Origin: Nocardioides terrigena
Lineage (GTDB): Bacteria; Actinomycetota; Actinomycetes; Propionibacteriales; Nocardioidaceae
Assembly: GCF_003047265.1 (NCBI RefSeq)
Contig: NZ_PZYY01000002.1
Location: 1 to 64,000, forward strand
Direction: 5' to 3'
Length of the DNA: 64,000 nt
Part shown: positions 34,751-45,216 of the stretch, piece by piece
Layout of the letters: every line of letters begins with the position of its first letter
How positions within the stretch are numbered: the stretch's first letter is position 1
Notes under the pieces: generated by a model
Seen by the model: only the letters and a program-made list of their open reading frames with translations
Databases searched by the model: none
Told to the model about the DNA's origin: nothing
Position numbers and translations under genes: made by a program

Positions 34751-35458
34751 ATGCTCGACGGCCCCTCCCCAGCGCCCCGGCGCCGTGTCGCGGCCGCACT
34801 GGCGCTGCCTCTCGCCATGGCGCTGACGGCCTGCGGGGCCGGCGCGCCCCAGACCGCACCCCCCTCCGGCGTGGACGGCCTCGTGATCCCCACGCCCAGC
34901 CCGGACCCGGCCGACTTCGTCGCCACCGTCGACAACCCGTGGTTCCCCCTCGCCCCGGGCAGCGAGTGGACCTACGAGTCCTCGGACGGGCGCACGGTCG
35001 TCGTCACGGTGTCCGGCACCACCCGGGTGGCGGGGGTCGAGGCCACCGCCGTGGACACCGTCGAGCGCACGGGGCGCGGCCGGGTGGCCGAGCGGTCGAC
35101 GGCGTGGTTCGCCCAGGACCGCGGCGGCAACGTGTGGCACCTCGGCGACGAGGGCGTGTGGTCGGCCGGTGAGGCTGGGGCGCAGGCCGGGCTGGCGATG
35201 CCCGCGACGCCCCGCGTGGGCGACGGCTTCGCGCAGGAGAGCGCGCCCGGCATCGCCGAGGACGAGTCGCGCGTCCTGGCGATCGACGCGCGCCGTACGA
35301 CGCCGTACGACGCCTTCGAGGCGCTGGTGCAGGTCGAGGACGGCACCCCGCTCGAGCCGGGCGTCACCACCGAGGCGTTCTACGCCCGGGGGATCGGCCT
35401 GGTGCTCGAAGAGGGGGCGTCCTCGGACCTGGAGCTGGTGGGCTTCACCAGCGGGTGA
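34751..35458 (+). CDS. Secreted lipoprotein, family unassigned
   Basis: A 235-residue lipoprotein. The signal peptide (RRVAAALALPLAMALTACGAG) ends at the lipobox LTAC, with Cys near residue 28. The mature part has FVATVDNPWFPLAPGSEWTYE, a motif I have seen in uncharacterised secreted actinobacterial proteins, then beta-rich text (VVVTVSGTTRVAGVEAT, STAWFAQDRGGNVWHLG). It has no catalytic motif I recognise. It converges on the aquaporin gene at a 3-base distance. Confidence 0.8.
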   Translation: MLDGPSPAPRRRVAAALALPLAMALTACGAGAPQTAPPSGVDGLVIPTPSPDPADFVATVDNPWFPLAPGSEWTYESSDGRTVVVTVSGTTRVAGVEATAVDTVERTGRGRVAERSTAWFAQDRGGNVWHLGDEGVWSAGEAGAQAGLAMPATPRVGDGFAQESAPGIAEDESRVLAIDARRTTPYDAFEALVQVEDGTPLEPGVTTEAFYARGIGLVLEEGASSDLELVGFTSG

Positions 35459-35461
35459 CGA

Positions 35462-36562
35462 TCAGTCGGGCCTGCGCACCTGGGTGCGGCCGTCCTCGCC
35501 GTCGTCGGGGAGCGGCTGCCCCCACTGCTGCGGCTGGCCCTGCGGGGGCTGGCCCGGCTGACCCTGCTGGGGCGGCATGCCGGGCTGCTGCTGGGGCGCC
35601 GGCTGGCCCCACTGGCCGGGCTGCTGCTGCTCCGGGGCGGGCGGGCCCCACTGCTGCGGGGCAGCGGGCTGGGCGTACGGGTCCTGGGCGGGCGGGCCGT
35701 ACGGGTCCTGGGCACCCCACGACTGGGCCGGGGGGCCGGGCTGCCACTGCTGCGGCTGGCCCTGGTTCCACTGCTGCTCGTAGCCGCTCGGCGGCGCGTA
35801 CATCGCCTGCTGCTTGCGGCCGCCACCGAAGGACAGCCCCGAGCCCGGGACCGGCTCGGTGCCGTGGCCGAAGATCAGCGGGTAGGTGAGCCCGGCGATC
35901 GCGCCGCCCATCAGCGGGGCCAGGATGAAGAGCCAGAGCTGGAGGACGGCGTCGGTGCCGCCGAAGACGCCGACACCGATCGAGCGGGCCGGGTTGACCG
36001 AGGTGCCGGTCGCGCCCATCGACCCGAAGTGGATCATCGCCAGGGCCAGGCCGATCGCGAGGGGGCCCATGAAGGCCTGGAACTCGTTGCGGGCGTCGGT
36101 GACGCCGAGGATCACCCAGATGAAGACGGCGGTCATGAGCATCTCGAGCAGGAAGGCCGCCCACATGGCGTAGCCGCTGCCCTGGTCCCCGAAGGAGTTG
36201 GCCCCGATGTTGCCCTCGGCGGTGTAGCCGGGGAAGCCGTGGAGCAGACCGAAGAGGAGCAGCCCGGCGAGGAGGGCCCCGAGCAGCTGGGCGCCGATGT
36301 AGATCGGGGTCGCGCTCCACGGGAGGCGACCACCGAGCGCGGCACCCACGGTCACGGCGGGGTTGAAGTGTCCGCCGGAGACCCGACCGACGGCGTAGGC
36401 CATCACCACCACGGTGAGCCCGAAGGAGAGACCGGTGGCGACGTAGTCCCCGCCGCTCATCACGGCGGCGCCGACGCCGAAGAAGACCAGCACGAAGGTG
36501 CCCAGCACCTCGGCGGAGAACTTCTGTCCGGTCGTGGGCGTGTCCTCGGCGATCTCGGTCAT
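35462..36562 (-). CDS. Aquaporin family channel with long Gln/Pro-rich C-terminal tail
   Basis: A 366-residue MIP-family channel for water or small neutral solutes. Two NPA boxes are present, GGHFNPAVTVGAALGG and TGTSVNPARSIGVGVFG, with about six membrane helices over residues 10-250. The text resembles AqpZ. After residue about 255 comes an unusual low-complexity cytoplasmic tail of about 110 residues, rich in Gln, Pro, Gly and Trp (for example QQWQPGPPAQSWGAQDPYG). The start ATG at 36562 has AGGAAGGCG nearby. The tail is not needed for the channel fold. Confidence 0.9.
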   Translation of the reverse strand: MTEIAEDTPTTGQKFSAEVLGTFVLVFFGVGAAVMSGGDYVATGLSFGLTVVVMAYAVGRVSGGHFNPAVTVGAALGGRLPWSATPIYIGAQLLGALLAGLLLFGLLHGFPGYTAEGNIGANSFGDQGSGYAMWAAFLLEMLMTAVFIWVILGVTDARNEFQAFMGPLAIGLALAMIHFGSMGATGTSVNPARSIGVGVFGGTDAVLQLWLFILAPLMGGAIAGLTYPLIFGHGTEPVPGSGLSFGGGRKQQAMYAPPSGYEQQWNQGQPQQWQPGPPAQSWGAQDPYGPPAQDPYAQPAAPQQWGPPAPEQQQPGQWGQPAPQQQPGMPPQQGQPGQPPQGQPQQWGQPLPDDGEDGRTQVRRPD

Positions 36563-36666
36563 GTCGCGCCTTCCTGAGTGCGGGTGTCCCACCCCCGTGG
36601 GAACAACCAGCACTCTAGCGATCCGCGGGGGGTGGGTGCGAAGGTTGGGCGGGCCGACCCGTCAGG

Positions 36667-36684
36667 TATCTTGACGTCAAGTTA
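36667..36684. promoter_or_regulatory. Palindromic operator-like site before icd
   Basis: TATCTTGACGTCAAGTTA is an 18-base dyad with a single mismatched pair and a perfect 12-base core CTTGACGTCAAG. It lies about 75 bases before the icd start, where a promoter would be. The protein that binds it is unknown. Confidence 0.55.
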
Positions 36685-36758
36685 GTTTGCCCGGTCGGCG
36701 TACCCACCGCGTCGATCACACCGATCACCGCTGTCGATCACCAGGAGCCGTCGTACCC

Positions 36759-38969
<2,211 letters not shown>

Positions 38970-38989
38970 CGCAAGCCCCGGCACCGTGC

Positions 38990-39024
38990 GGTGCCTGTGG
39001 TCCACGCCGTGGGCCGCAGGCACC
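38990..39024 (+). terminator. Rho-independent-like hairpin after icd
   Basis: GGTGCCTGTGGTCCAC pairs with GTGGGCCGCAGGCACC around a 3-base loop, with two G-U pairs. It begins 21 bases after icd. A second hairpin, GGCACC-GTGC-GGTGCC at 38980-38995, shares the left arm and would exclude it. Confidence 0.7.
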
Positions 39025-39108
39025 GTGCTGTCGTTGTGGGGGCCGTCACTCGCCGTCCCGTCGTGGAATAGGCGGTCCGGGCCGACCCTTGGAGACTGAG
39101 TGCCACCC

Positions 39109-40317
39109 ATGACGACCACTGCTGACACCCCCGTCGACCACACGCCCGCCGTCCGCGCCCCGCACTTCGCCCTCGCCGTGCTGGCCCTCGCCACCGGCGG
39201 CTTCGCGATCGGCACCACCGAGTTCGTGACCATGGGCCTGCTGCCCCAGATCGCCGCCGGGGTCGGTGTCTCCATCCCGACCGGCGGGCACGTGATCTCC
39301 GCCTACGCCCTCGGGGTCGTCGTCGGCGCACCCGTGATCGCCTTCCTCGGCGCGCGGCTGCCCCGGCGCGGGCTGCTGCTGGGGCTGATGGTCGCCTTCG
39401 CCGTGGGCAACGCGATGAGCGCGCTCGCGACGTCGTACGGCGGGTTGATGCTGGCGCGCTTCGCCGCCGGGCTGCCGCACGGGGCCTACTTCGGGGTCGC
39501 GTCGCTGGTGGCCGCGAGCCTCGCGAGCCCGGCCCGCAAGGGCCGCGCCGTGGCGTCGGTGATGCTCGGCCTGAGTGTCGCCAACGTGGTCGGCGTGCCG
39601 GCCGCGACGTGGATGGGCCAGCACCTCGGCTGGCGCTCGGCGTTCTGGGCGGTGACCGCGCTGGGCGTGGTGACGCTCGCGCTCGTCGCGCTCTACGTCC
39701 CCTCGATCGGCGGCGACAAGGACGCGTCCGGTCGCCGGGAGCTGCGCGCCTTCGCGCTGCCGCAGGTGTGGCTGACCCTGGTCGCCGGCGCCATCGGCTT
39801 CGGCGGCATGTTCGCCGTCTACACCTACATCGCTCCCACCGTCACCGAGGTGGGTGGGCTGTCCGAGGCTGCCGTGCCGCTCTTCCTGCTCAGCTTCGGG
39901 CTCGGCATGGTCGCCGGCACCTGGCTGGCCGGGGTGATGGCGGACTGGTCGATCTTCCGCTCGCTGATCATCGGCTCGGTCGGCATGGCGGTGTCGCTGC
40001 TGCTGTTCTGGCTGCTCTCGCCCTACGGCTGGGCGGCACTGCCGGTCGTCTTCCTCATCACCGCCCTCGGCTCGGTGCTCGTCGTCAACCTGCAGCTGCG
40101 GCTGATGGACGTCGCCGGCGACGCGCAGACGCTGGGTGCCGCGATGAACCACGCCTCGCTCAACGTCGCCAACGCGCTCGGCGCCTGGCTCGGCGGCCTG
40201 GTTATCGCCGCGGGAGCGGGCTACCGCGCGCCCGCGCTGGTCGGCGTCGCGCTGTCGGTGGCCGGCCTGGCCGTGCTGCTGGTGTCGGCGACGTTGCACC
40301 GCCGCAGTCCCGCCTGA
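39109..40317 (+). CDS. MFS transporter (AraJ/YdhP-like efflux family)
   Basis: A 402-residue, 12-helix major facilitator. Signatures: [27 protein letters not shown] in helix 1, [14 protein letters not shown] in the 2-3 loop, [24 protein letters not shown] in helix 4, and [20 protein letters not shown] in helix 11. The pattern is of arabinose/chloramphenicol-type exporters of the DHA1 class. I place the start at ATG 39109 behind TTGGAGACTGAG. The substrate is not predictable. It may be separated from icd by the terminator at 38990. Confidence 0.9.
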   Translation: MTTTADTPVDHTPAVRAPHFALAVLALATGGFAIGTTEFVTMGLLPQIAAGVGVSIPTGGHVISAYALGVVVGAPVIAFLGARLPRRGLLLGLMVAFAVGNAMSALATSYGGLMLARFAAGLPHGAYFGVASLVAASLASPARKGRAVASVMLGLSVANVVGVPAATWMGQHLGWRSAFWAVTALGVVTLALVALYVPSIGGDKDASGRRELRAFALPQVWLTLVAGAIGFGGMFAVYTYIAPTVTEVGGLSEAAVPLFLLSFGLGMVAGTWLAGVMADWSIFRSLIIGSVGMAVSLLLFWLLSPYGWAALPVVFLITALGSVLVVNLQLRLMDVAGDAQTLGAAMNHASLNVANALGAWLGGLVIAAGAGYRAPALVGVALSVAGLAVLLVSATLHRRSPA

Positions 40318-40367
40318 CGGTCGCCGCGACGGGCCCGCCGACCTCCCGGTGAACGGCCGGTGACGCG

Positions 40368-40385
40368 GGATGACGGAAGTCGTCC
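40368..40385 (+). terminator. Weak hairpin after the MFS gene
   Basis: GGATGAC and GTCGTCC (one G-U pair) around GGAA, 50 bases after the MFS stop. A candidate weak terminator in the 179-base gap before the small gene. I see no other gene in that gap. Confidence 0.35.
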
Positions 40386-40496
40386 GAATCGGAACGCCGC
40401 CGTAACACGCACTCAACCGTCCGTTAGCACCCGCGGCCGAGGATGGCCGTACGGCGCCCGAGACCCGGGTCGCCGCACGACCCCGGGGAGGCCTCG

Positions 40497-40670
40497 ATGA
40501 GCCAGCAGCAGGAGCACGGACACCGCGACGACACCGAGCTGGAGCGCCGACGCCAGCTGCGCGACCGTCGTACCCACGACGTCGTCGAGCTGATCTCGCG
40601 GCGCGAGGAGCTCATCGGCATCAACCCCTGGGCCGACCACGTCATCGAGAGCGTCGCCTGGACGGCCTGA
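40497..40670 (+). CDS. Small hypothetical protein
   Basis: A 57-residue, charged, mostly helical protein (HRDDTELERRRQLRDRR, then a hydrophobic HDVVELISRR and GINPWADHVIESVAW end). The ATG at 40497 is preceded by CGGGGAGGCC, a good Shine-Dalgarno. An upstream ATG at 40443 in the same frame is less likely. It is convergent with the lipase gene. No family is recognised. Confidence 0.55.
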   Translation: MSQQQEHGHRDDTELERRRQLRDRRTHDVVELISRREELIGINPWADHVIESVAWTA

Positions 40671-40672
40671 CG

Positions 40673-41905
40673 TCAGAGCAGCCAGCAGTTGCTGACCTGG
40701 GGGAGCCCGGCGAACCGGGCCTCCCAGAACACCTGCGCCTCGGCGGCGTGCGGCACGATGCCGCCGACGTGCAGGGGCGCGACGTTGGGCGAGAAGCGCA
40801 CGTTGGCGCCCTTGCCGCACCACGCCCGCGCCATCGCCCTGCCCACGGCGTAGGGGATGGTGTCGTCGAGGGTCGAGTGGCTGACCAGGACGGGCACGGT
40901 CGGCCTGGTCGTGCCGATCCGCTGGTCGGCGATGACCGTGCGGAACGGCTCACGGGTCATCAGCTCGGACATCGGCCGGCCGTCGGCGCTGAGGGTCTCG
41001 GAGCGCACGAAGGCGTTGTCGAGCAGGTCGAAGACGCAGTCCTGCTCGACGGCGTCCATCGTGGCGCGACCCGCGTCGTTGAGGTACGGCGCGAGGTCGA
41101 TGTCGTAGCTCGCGGCGAGGCCGCGCAGCGCGAAGAAGGCGAACGCCGAGAACGGGCCGCCGTCGAGGTTGGTCGCCACGGCGCCGAGCTCGGCCGGCAC
41201 GGCGCCGACGACCGCGCCCTTGAGCCGGAGGTCCGGGGCGTACGACGCCGCGAGCTCGACGGCCGCGGCCGCCGCGCCGCCACCCTGCGAGTAGCCCTGT
41301 AGCCCGACGGGGCTGCTGGACGACAGCCCGGTGCCGGTGAGCCGCTGCGCGGCGCGCACCGCGTCGAGGGTGGCCCGGCCCTGGGATACGCGGTCCATGT
41401 AGGTGTGCACGCCCGCGGTGCCGAGGCCCTCGTAGTCGGGCATCGCGATGGCGTAGCCGCGCTGCAGCAGGCCCTCCATGACCAGGCCCTCGTACTCGAT
41501 CCCCTCGGAGAACTGTCGCGACGGTGCGCAGCGGTCGGCCATCCCCTGGGTGCCGGGGGCGTAGCCGATCACCGGCCGGCTCCCGACGCCGATCCACGGG
41601 GAGCTGGGCACCAGGACGGTGCCGCTGACCGCGATCGGCTGCCCGGTGCGATCGGTGGTCCGGTAGAGGACGCGGGTGGCGTTGCGGACCAGGCTGGTCG
41701 CGTCGAGGGGGTCGAGCAGGAAGGTGAGCTTCTCGGAGCGGATGACCGCCCCGTTGGTCGAGGGCAGCGTCGCCGGAGCCTCGTAGAAGGCCGGGCGGGG
41801 TGGCTCGTCGACGGCCGACACGGCCGGGGCCGCGGCGAGCGTCGTGGCCAGGAGCGTGGTGGACAGGGTTGCGACGAGAGCGCCGAGAGCGCGAGCGGCT
41901 GCCAT
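40673..41905 (-). CDS. Secreted lipase (LIP family)
   Basis: A 410-residue alpha/beta-hydrolase of the secretory lipase family (PF03583 type). A signal peptide spans residues 1 to about 31 (LVATLSTTLLATTLAAAPAVSA). Catalytic features: nucleophile Ser in GLQGYSQGGGAAAAAVEL, a probable acid in LVSHSTLDDTIPY and a His in PLHVGGIVPHAA. TVLVPSSPWIGVGSRPVIGYAPGTQGM is typical of the family. The ATG at 41905 is used; a GTG at 41923 would add six residues. A cluster of GTCAC/GTGAC pentamers lies just upstream (41926-41963). Confidence 0.88.
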   Translation of the reverse strand: MAAARALGALVATLSTTLLATTLAAAPAVSAVDEPPRPAFYEAPATLPSTNGAVIRSEKLTFLLDPLDATSLVRNATRVLYRTTDRTGQPIAVSGTVLVPSSPWIGVGSRPVIGYAPGTQGMADRCAPSRQFSEGIEYEGLVMEGLLQRGYAIAMPDYEGLGTAGVHTYMDRVSQGRATLDAVRAAQRLTGTGLSSSSPVGLQGYSQGGGAAAAAVELAASYAPDLRLKGAVVGAVPAELGAVATNLDGGPFSAFAFFALRGLAASYDIDLAPYLNDAGRATMDAVEQDCVFDLLDNAFVRSETLSADGRPMSELMTREPFRTVIADQRIGTTRPTVPVLVSHSTLDDTIPYAVGRAMARAWCGKGANVRFSPNVAPLHVGGIVPHAAEAQVFWEARFAGLPQVSNCWLL

Positions 41906-41925
41906 GTGCGGCAGGTTACTCACGG

Positions 41926-41963
41926 GTCACTTGCCGTGACCACCGTCACGTGACCGACGTCAC
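41926..41963. promoter_or_regulatory. Cluster of five GTCAC/GTGAC boxes upstream of the lipase gene
   Basis: Pentamers occur at 41926, 41936, 41945, 41950 and 41959. The pair at 41945-41954 forms the palindrome GTCACGTGAC, and 41925-41941 forms a 6-bp hairpin with a 5-base loop. Likely operator sites for the lipase promoter; the factor is unknown. Confidence 0.4.
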
Positions 41964-41974
41964 ACGACCTCCGC

Positions 41975-43024
41975 TCAGGTGTAGACCATGCCCATCCGCT
42001 CGCGCACCTCGGCGAGCGTCTGCTCGGCGACCTCGTTGGCGCGCTCGTTGCCGCGGCGCAGGATGCCCGCGACGTACGCCGGGTCCTTCTCGAGCTCCGC
42101 CCGTCGCGCGCGCAGCGGCTCGAGCTCGGTGTTGACCGCGTCGGTGAGCCGCTTCTTGAGTGCGCCGCCGCCGCCGTCGCCGATCTCGTCGGCGACCGCC
42201 TCGGGCGGGGTGCCCTCGCAGAGCGAGATGAGGAGCAGCAGGTTGGCGACCTCGGGGCGGGTGTCCGGGTCGTAGGTGATGACCCGGTCGGAGTCGGTCT
42301 TCGCGCCCTTGATCTTCTTCGCCGTCTCGTCGGCGGTCATCCGCAGCTCGATGACGTTGCCCTTGGACTTGCTCATCTTGGTGCCGTCGGTGCCGAGGAT
42401 CAGGGTCGCCTCGGAGAGCAGCGCCCCGGGCTCGGGGAAGGTCGGGCCGTAGCGCTCGTTGAAGCGGCGCGCGATCACCCGGGTCTGCTCGAGGTGCGGG
42501 AGCTGGTCGCGGCCCACCGGCACGACGTTGGCCTTGCAGAACAAGATGTCGGCCGCCTGGTGGACCGGGTAGGTCAGCAGCAGGCCGCCGATCGAGGTGA
42601 TGCCGGCCGACTTGGCCTCGTCCTTGACCGTGGGGTTGCGCTGGAGCTCGGCGACGCTGACCAGGCTCAGGAACGGCAGCATCAGCTGGTTGAGCGCCGG
42701 GACCGACGAGTGCGTGAAGATCGTCGCCCGCTCCGGGTCGAGGCCGGCGGCGATGTTGTCGATGACCAGGCCACGGACGTTGCCAGCGACGTCGCCGAGG
42801 GCCTCGCGGTCGGTGATCACCTGGTAGTCGGCGACCAGCTGCCAGATCTCCGCCCCGCGCTGCTGGAGCTTGACGCGGTTGCGGATCGACGCGAAGTAGT
42901 GCCCGATGTGCAGGGCGCCGGTCGGTCGGTCCCCGGTCAGCATGCGCAGCGAGCCGGGATCCGTGTCGAGGATCTTGTCGAGCTCGGCGCTGCGGGCGAG
43001 GGCTGCCTGGTAGGACTCGGTCAC
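41975..43024 (-). CDS. trpS: Tryptophanyl-tRNA synthetase
   Basis: A 349-residue class I aminoacyl-tRNA synthetase of usual bacterial length. The HIGH signature is GALHIGHYFAS near residue 40 and the KMSKS loop is GTDGTKMSKSKGN near residue 215. QLVADYQVITD and VPALNQLMLPFLSLVSVAELQRNPTVKDE are typical TrpRS text. It starts at GTG 43024. It lies divergent from the 2'-5' RNA ligase-like gene. Confidence 0.97.
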   Translation of the reverse strand: MTESYQAALARSAELDKILDTDPGSLRMLTGDRPTGALHIGHYFASIRNRVKLQQRGAEIWQLVADYQVITDREALGDVAGNVRGLVIDNIAAGLDPERATIFTHSSVPALNQLMLPFLSLVSVAELQRNPTVKDEAKSAGITSIGGLLLTYPVHQAADILFCKANVVPVGRDQLPHLEQTRVIARRFNERYGPTFPEPGALLSEATLILGTDGTKMSKSKGNVIELRMTADETAKKIKGAKTDSDRVITYDPDTRPEVANLLLLISLCEGTPPEAVADEIGDGGGGALKKRLTDAVNTELEPLRARRAELEKDPAYVAGILRRGNERANEVAEQTLAEVRERMGMVYT

Positions 43025-43073
43025 CGGGGGAGTCTATGAACCCTCTCCGTGCGGGCGCGAACGGGTTACCGGT

Positions 43074-43079
43074 TAGGGT
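43074..43079 (+). promoter_or_regulatory. -10 element of a probable leaderless promoter
   Basis: TAGGGT ends 6 bases before the first of two tandem GTG codons at 43086, with no Shine-Dalgarno between. Confidence 0.5.
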
Positions 43080-43085
43080 CGACTG

Positions 43086-43604
43086 GTGGTGACCATCGGC
43101 GTGGCAGTGGCTATCCCCGAGCCGTGGGCGACCCAGCTCCAGGACTACCGCACCTCGGTGGGCGACACCACCGCGACGCAGATCCCCACCCACATCACCC
43201 TCATCCCCCCGGTCGAGATCCCCGCCGAGGACCTGCCGGCCGTCGAGGCACACCTCGAGCGTGCCGCGACCGGTGTGCAGGAGTTCCGGATCCACCTGCG
43301 GGGCACCGGCACCTTCCGGCCCGTCTCGCCCGTGGTCTTCGTGACGCTCGTGGAGGGCATCTCCCAGTGCGAGCTGCTCGCCGACGCCGTACGACGGGGG
43401 CCGCTCGCGGTCGACCTGCACTTCCCGTACCACCCCCACGTCACCATCGCCCACCACCTCGCGGACGCCCAGCTCGACCGGGCCTTCGGCGAGCTCGCCG
43501 ACTTCGAGTGCGAGTTCACCGCGGGTGCGTTCTCGCTGTACGTCCACGACGAGGGTGCAGGGTGGCAGCCCACGCGGGAGTTCGCCCTGCAGCCGCTCGC
43601 CTGA
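43086..43604 (+). CDS. 2'-5' RNA ligase / phosphodiesterase superfamily protein
   Basis: A 172-residue protein of the 2H phosphoesterase superfamily. The two characteristic HxT motifs are THITLIPP and HPHVTIAHHLA, placed about 85 residues apart. GTGTFRPVSPVVFVTL lies between. Such proteins act on 2'-5' or 2',3'-cyclic phosphodiesters, but the physiological substrate is unknown. The start is GTG 43086 (or GTG 43089). The YihY-type gene follows after 15 bases. Confidence 0.87.
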   Translation: MVTIGVAVAIPEPWATQLQDYRTSVGDTTATQIPTHITLIPPVEIPAEDLPAVEAHLERAATGVQEFRIHLRGTGTFRPVSPVVFVTLVEGISQCELLADAVRRGPLAVDLHFPYHPHVTIAHHLADAQLDRAFGELADFECEFTAGAFSLYVHDEGAGWQPTREFALQPLA

Positions 43605-43619
43605 TCCGCAGGAGCTCCC

Positions 43620-44678
43620 ATGCCACTGATCGAGACCGTCAAGCAGCGCATCGAGGACGCGCGTGAGCGTCGGCCCCTGCTCGACCACCTCGTGCGGACG
43701 GTGCAGCACTTCGGCGAGGTCAACGGCAGCGCCCTGGCGGCGGCAGTCACCTACTTCGCGTTCCTGTCCTTCTTCCCGATCATCGCGCTCGCGTTCGCCG
43801 TGGTCGGGTTCGTCTCGGGGGCCTACCCCAACGCCGAGCGGGACCTGGAGACGGCGATCAACGGCGTGCTGCCGGGCATCGTCGGCGACGGTCCGGGCGA
43901 GCTCAGCCTGGACTCGCTGCAGTCGTCCGCCTCGGGGATCGCCACCGTCGGTCTCCTGGTCGCGCTCTACTCGGGCCTCGGCTGGCTCTCGGGCATGCGC
44001 ACCGCCCTGGTCGCGGTCTTCGAGGAGCCGGACAAGGAGCAGCCCAACTTCTTCCTGGGCAAGCTCCGCGACGTCATCGCGCTGCTGACGCTCGGCACCG
44101 TCCTGCTCCTCAGCGTGGCGATCTCGGGGGTCGCGACCAAGCTGGCGACGCCGATCCTGGAGTTCCTCGGCCTCGGCCTCGGCGTGGAGCCGCTGGTCTG
44201 GGCCCTCGGCCTCGCCCTCGGCCTCGTCGCCAGCACGGTGCTCTTCTTCGCCTTCTTCCGCGTGCTCGCGGCTCCCAACGTCCCCTCCAGGTCGCTGTGG
44301 TCCGGAGCGCTGCTCGGGGCACTGGCCTTCGAGGCCCTCAAGCAGCTGTCGACCTACCTGCTGGCCGGCACCAAGGACGCGCCCGCCGCCCAGGCGTTCG
44401 GCATCGCGCTCATCCTGGTCGTCTGGATGAACTACTTCTCCCGGGTCGTGGTCCTAGCCGCCGCCTGGGCGCACACGTCCCCGGTCGCCCGCGAGCAACG
44501 TGAGCGCGACGCGTGGCGCGCCGGCGACGTCGAGGGCCCGCAGATCGATCTCCAGCAGGCCGCCCGGCACAGTCCCACCCTGGGAGCTCCCGAGGCGTCC
44601 CAGCGGCCCTTGGGGGCCTTCGCGGCCGGCGCCGCGACCATGCTGGCGCTCGTCGCCGTCGTCAGGAGGAGGAAGTGA
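43620..44678 (+). CDS. YihY/BrkB (UPF0761) family membrane protein
   Basis: A 352-residue membrane protein with about six helices. Family text: LVRTVQHFGEVNGSALAAAVTYFAFLSFFPIIALAF at the start, GLGWLSGMRTALVAVFEEP, and ALILVVWMNYFSRVVVLAAAWAHT near the end. The family was once labelled RNase BN in error; true function is not known. ATG 43620 is preceded by CAGGAGCTC, so it follows the RNA ligase-like gene closely. The next gene overlaps its stop region. Confidence 0.9.
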   Translation: MPLIETVKQRIEDARERRPLLDHLVRTVQHFGEVNGSALAAAVTYFAFLSFFPIIALAFAVVGFVSGAYPNAERDLETAINGVLPGIVGDGPGELSLDSLQSSASGIATVGLLVALYSGLGWLSGMRTALVAVFEEPDKEQPNFFLGKLRDVIALLTLGTVLLLSVAISGVATKLATPILEFLGLGLGVEPLVWALGLALGLVASTVLFFAFFRVLAAPNVPSRSLWSGALLGALAFEALKQLSTYLLAGTKDAPAAQAFGIALILVVWMNYFSRVVVLAAAWAHTSPVAREQRERDAWRAGDVEGPQIDLQQAARHSPTLGAPEASQRPLGAFAAGAATMLALVAVVRRRK

Positions 44679-44680
44679 GC

Positions 44681-44902
44681 ATGCAGATGACCCGCAAGCA
44701 CGGGGTGTTCCTGATCGGGGTCGCCGCCTGGAGCTTCCTCACCTGGGGCATGTTCACCAAGAACCTGTACGCCGCCCACGCAGCCGGCGAGGACCGTCCC
44801 GCGGGTTACTGGATCGCCCACTCGGTGCTGATCGTCGCCAACCTCGCGCTCGGCGGTGTCTTCGCCGCCTGGGGTGCGAAGGTGCTGCGCTCGCGTTCCT
44901 GA
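44681..44902 (+). CDS. Small membrane protein
   Basis: A 73-residue protein with two hydrophobic helices (about 7-24 and 45-64; KHGVFLIGVAAWSFLTWGMF and YWIAHSVLIVANLALGGVFAAW). The ATG at 44681 sits 8 bases after a very strong AGGAGGAGGA; a GTG at 44675 is also in frame. It is the third gene of the unit with the RNA ligase-like and YihY genes. No function known. Confidence 0.75.
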   Translation: MQMTRKHGVFLIGVAAWSFLTWGMFTKNLYAAHAAGEDRPAGYWIAHSVLIVANLALGGVFAAWGAKVLRSRS

Positions 44903-44921
44903 GGCCACAGCTCTGCCGGTA

Positions 44922-44937
44922 GCGGTGAGCCAGCCAC
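44922..44937. repeat. Half-copy of palindromic repeat
   Basis: GCGGTGAGCCAGCCAC, a single arm of the repeat family described at 44956-45020. No partner arm lies next to it. Confidence 0.55.
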
Positions 44938-44955
44938 CTTCCTGAGCGGGCCCGT

Positions 44956-45020
44956 GTGGCTGCGTCACCTCCGGCGGGCGTGTTGTCGTACGCCGCGCGC
45001 GTAGGCGGTGAGCCAGCCAC
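44956..45020. repeat. Palindromic intergenic repeat, full copy 1
   Basis: Left arm GTGGCTGCGTCACCTCC (44956-44972) pairs with right arm GGCGGTGAGCCAGCCAC (45004-45020), three mismatches. The loop GCGTGTTGTCGTACGCC... is almost identical to that of copy 2 at 46196-46260. The 314-base gap 44903-45216 is made largely of this repeat and its partial copies; I see no further gene in it. Confidence 0.75.
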
Positions 45021-45039
45021 ATGAGCGGCCCGGTGGGAT

Positions 45040-45056
45040 GTGGCCTGGTCACCGCC
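45040..45056. repeat. Half-copy of palindromic repeat
   Basis: GTGGCCTGGTCACCGCC, a left-arm copy followed by the loop-like CGCCAGCGTGTCGCAGCACC. Confidence 0.55.
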
Positions 45057-45216
45057 CGCCAGCGTGTCGCAGCACCCCGTGTGGCCGGGCGCGCGCCGGT
45101 CCGTACGACCCGCACGTCGGCCCGCTACCCGCCCACACGGCGCCTGGCCTCCACCGCGTTCCACAGGGCTCGACGAGGCTGTGGCGGGGCTGACGAGGGT
45201 GTGGCGGGATCGGGGC

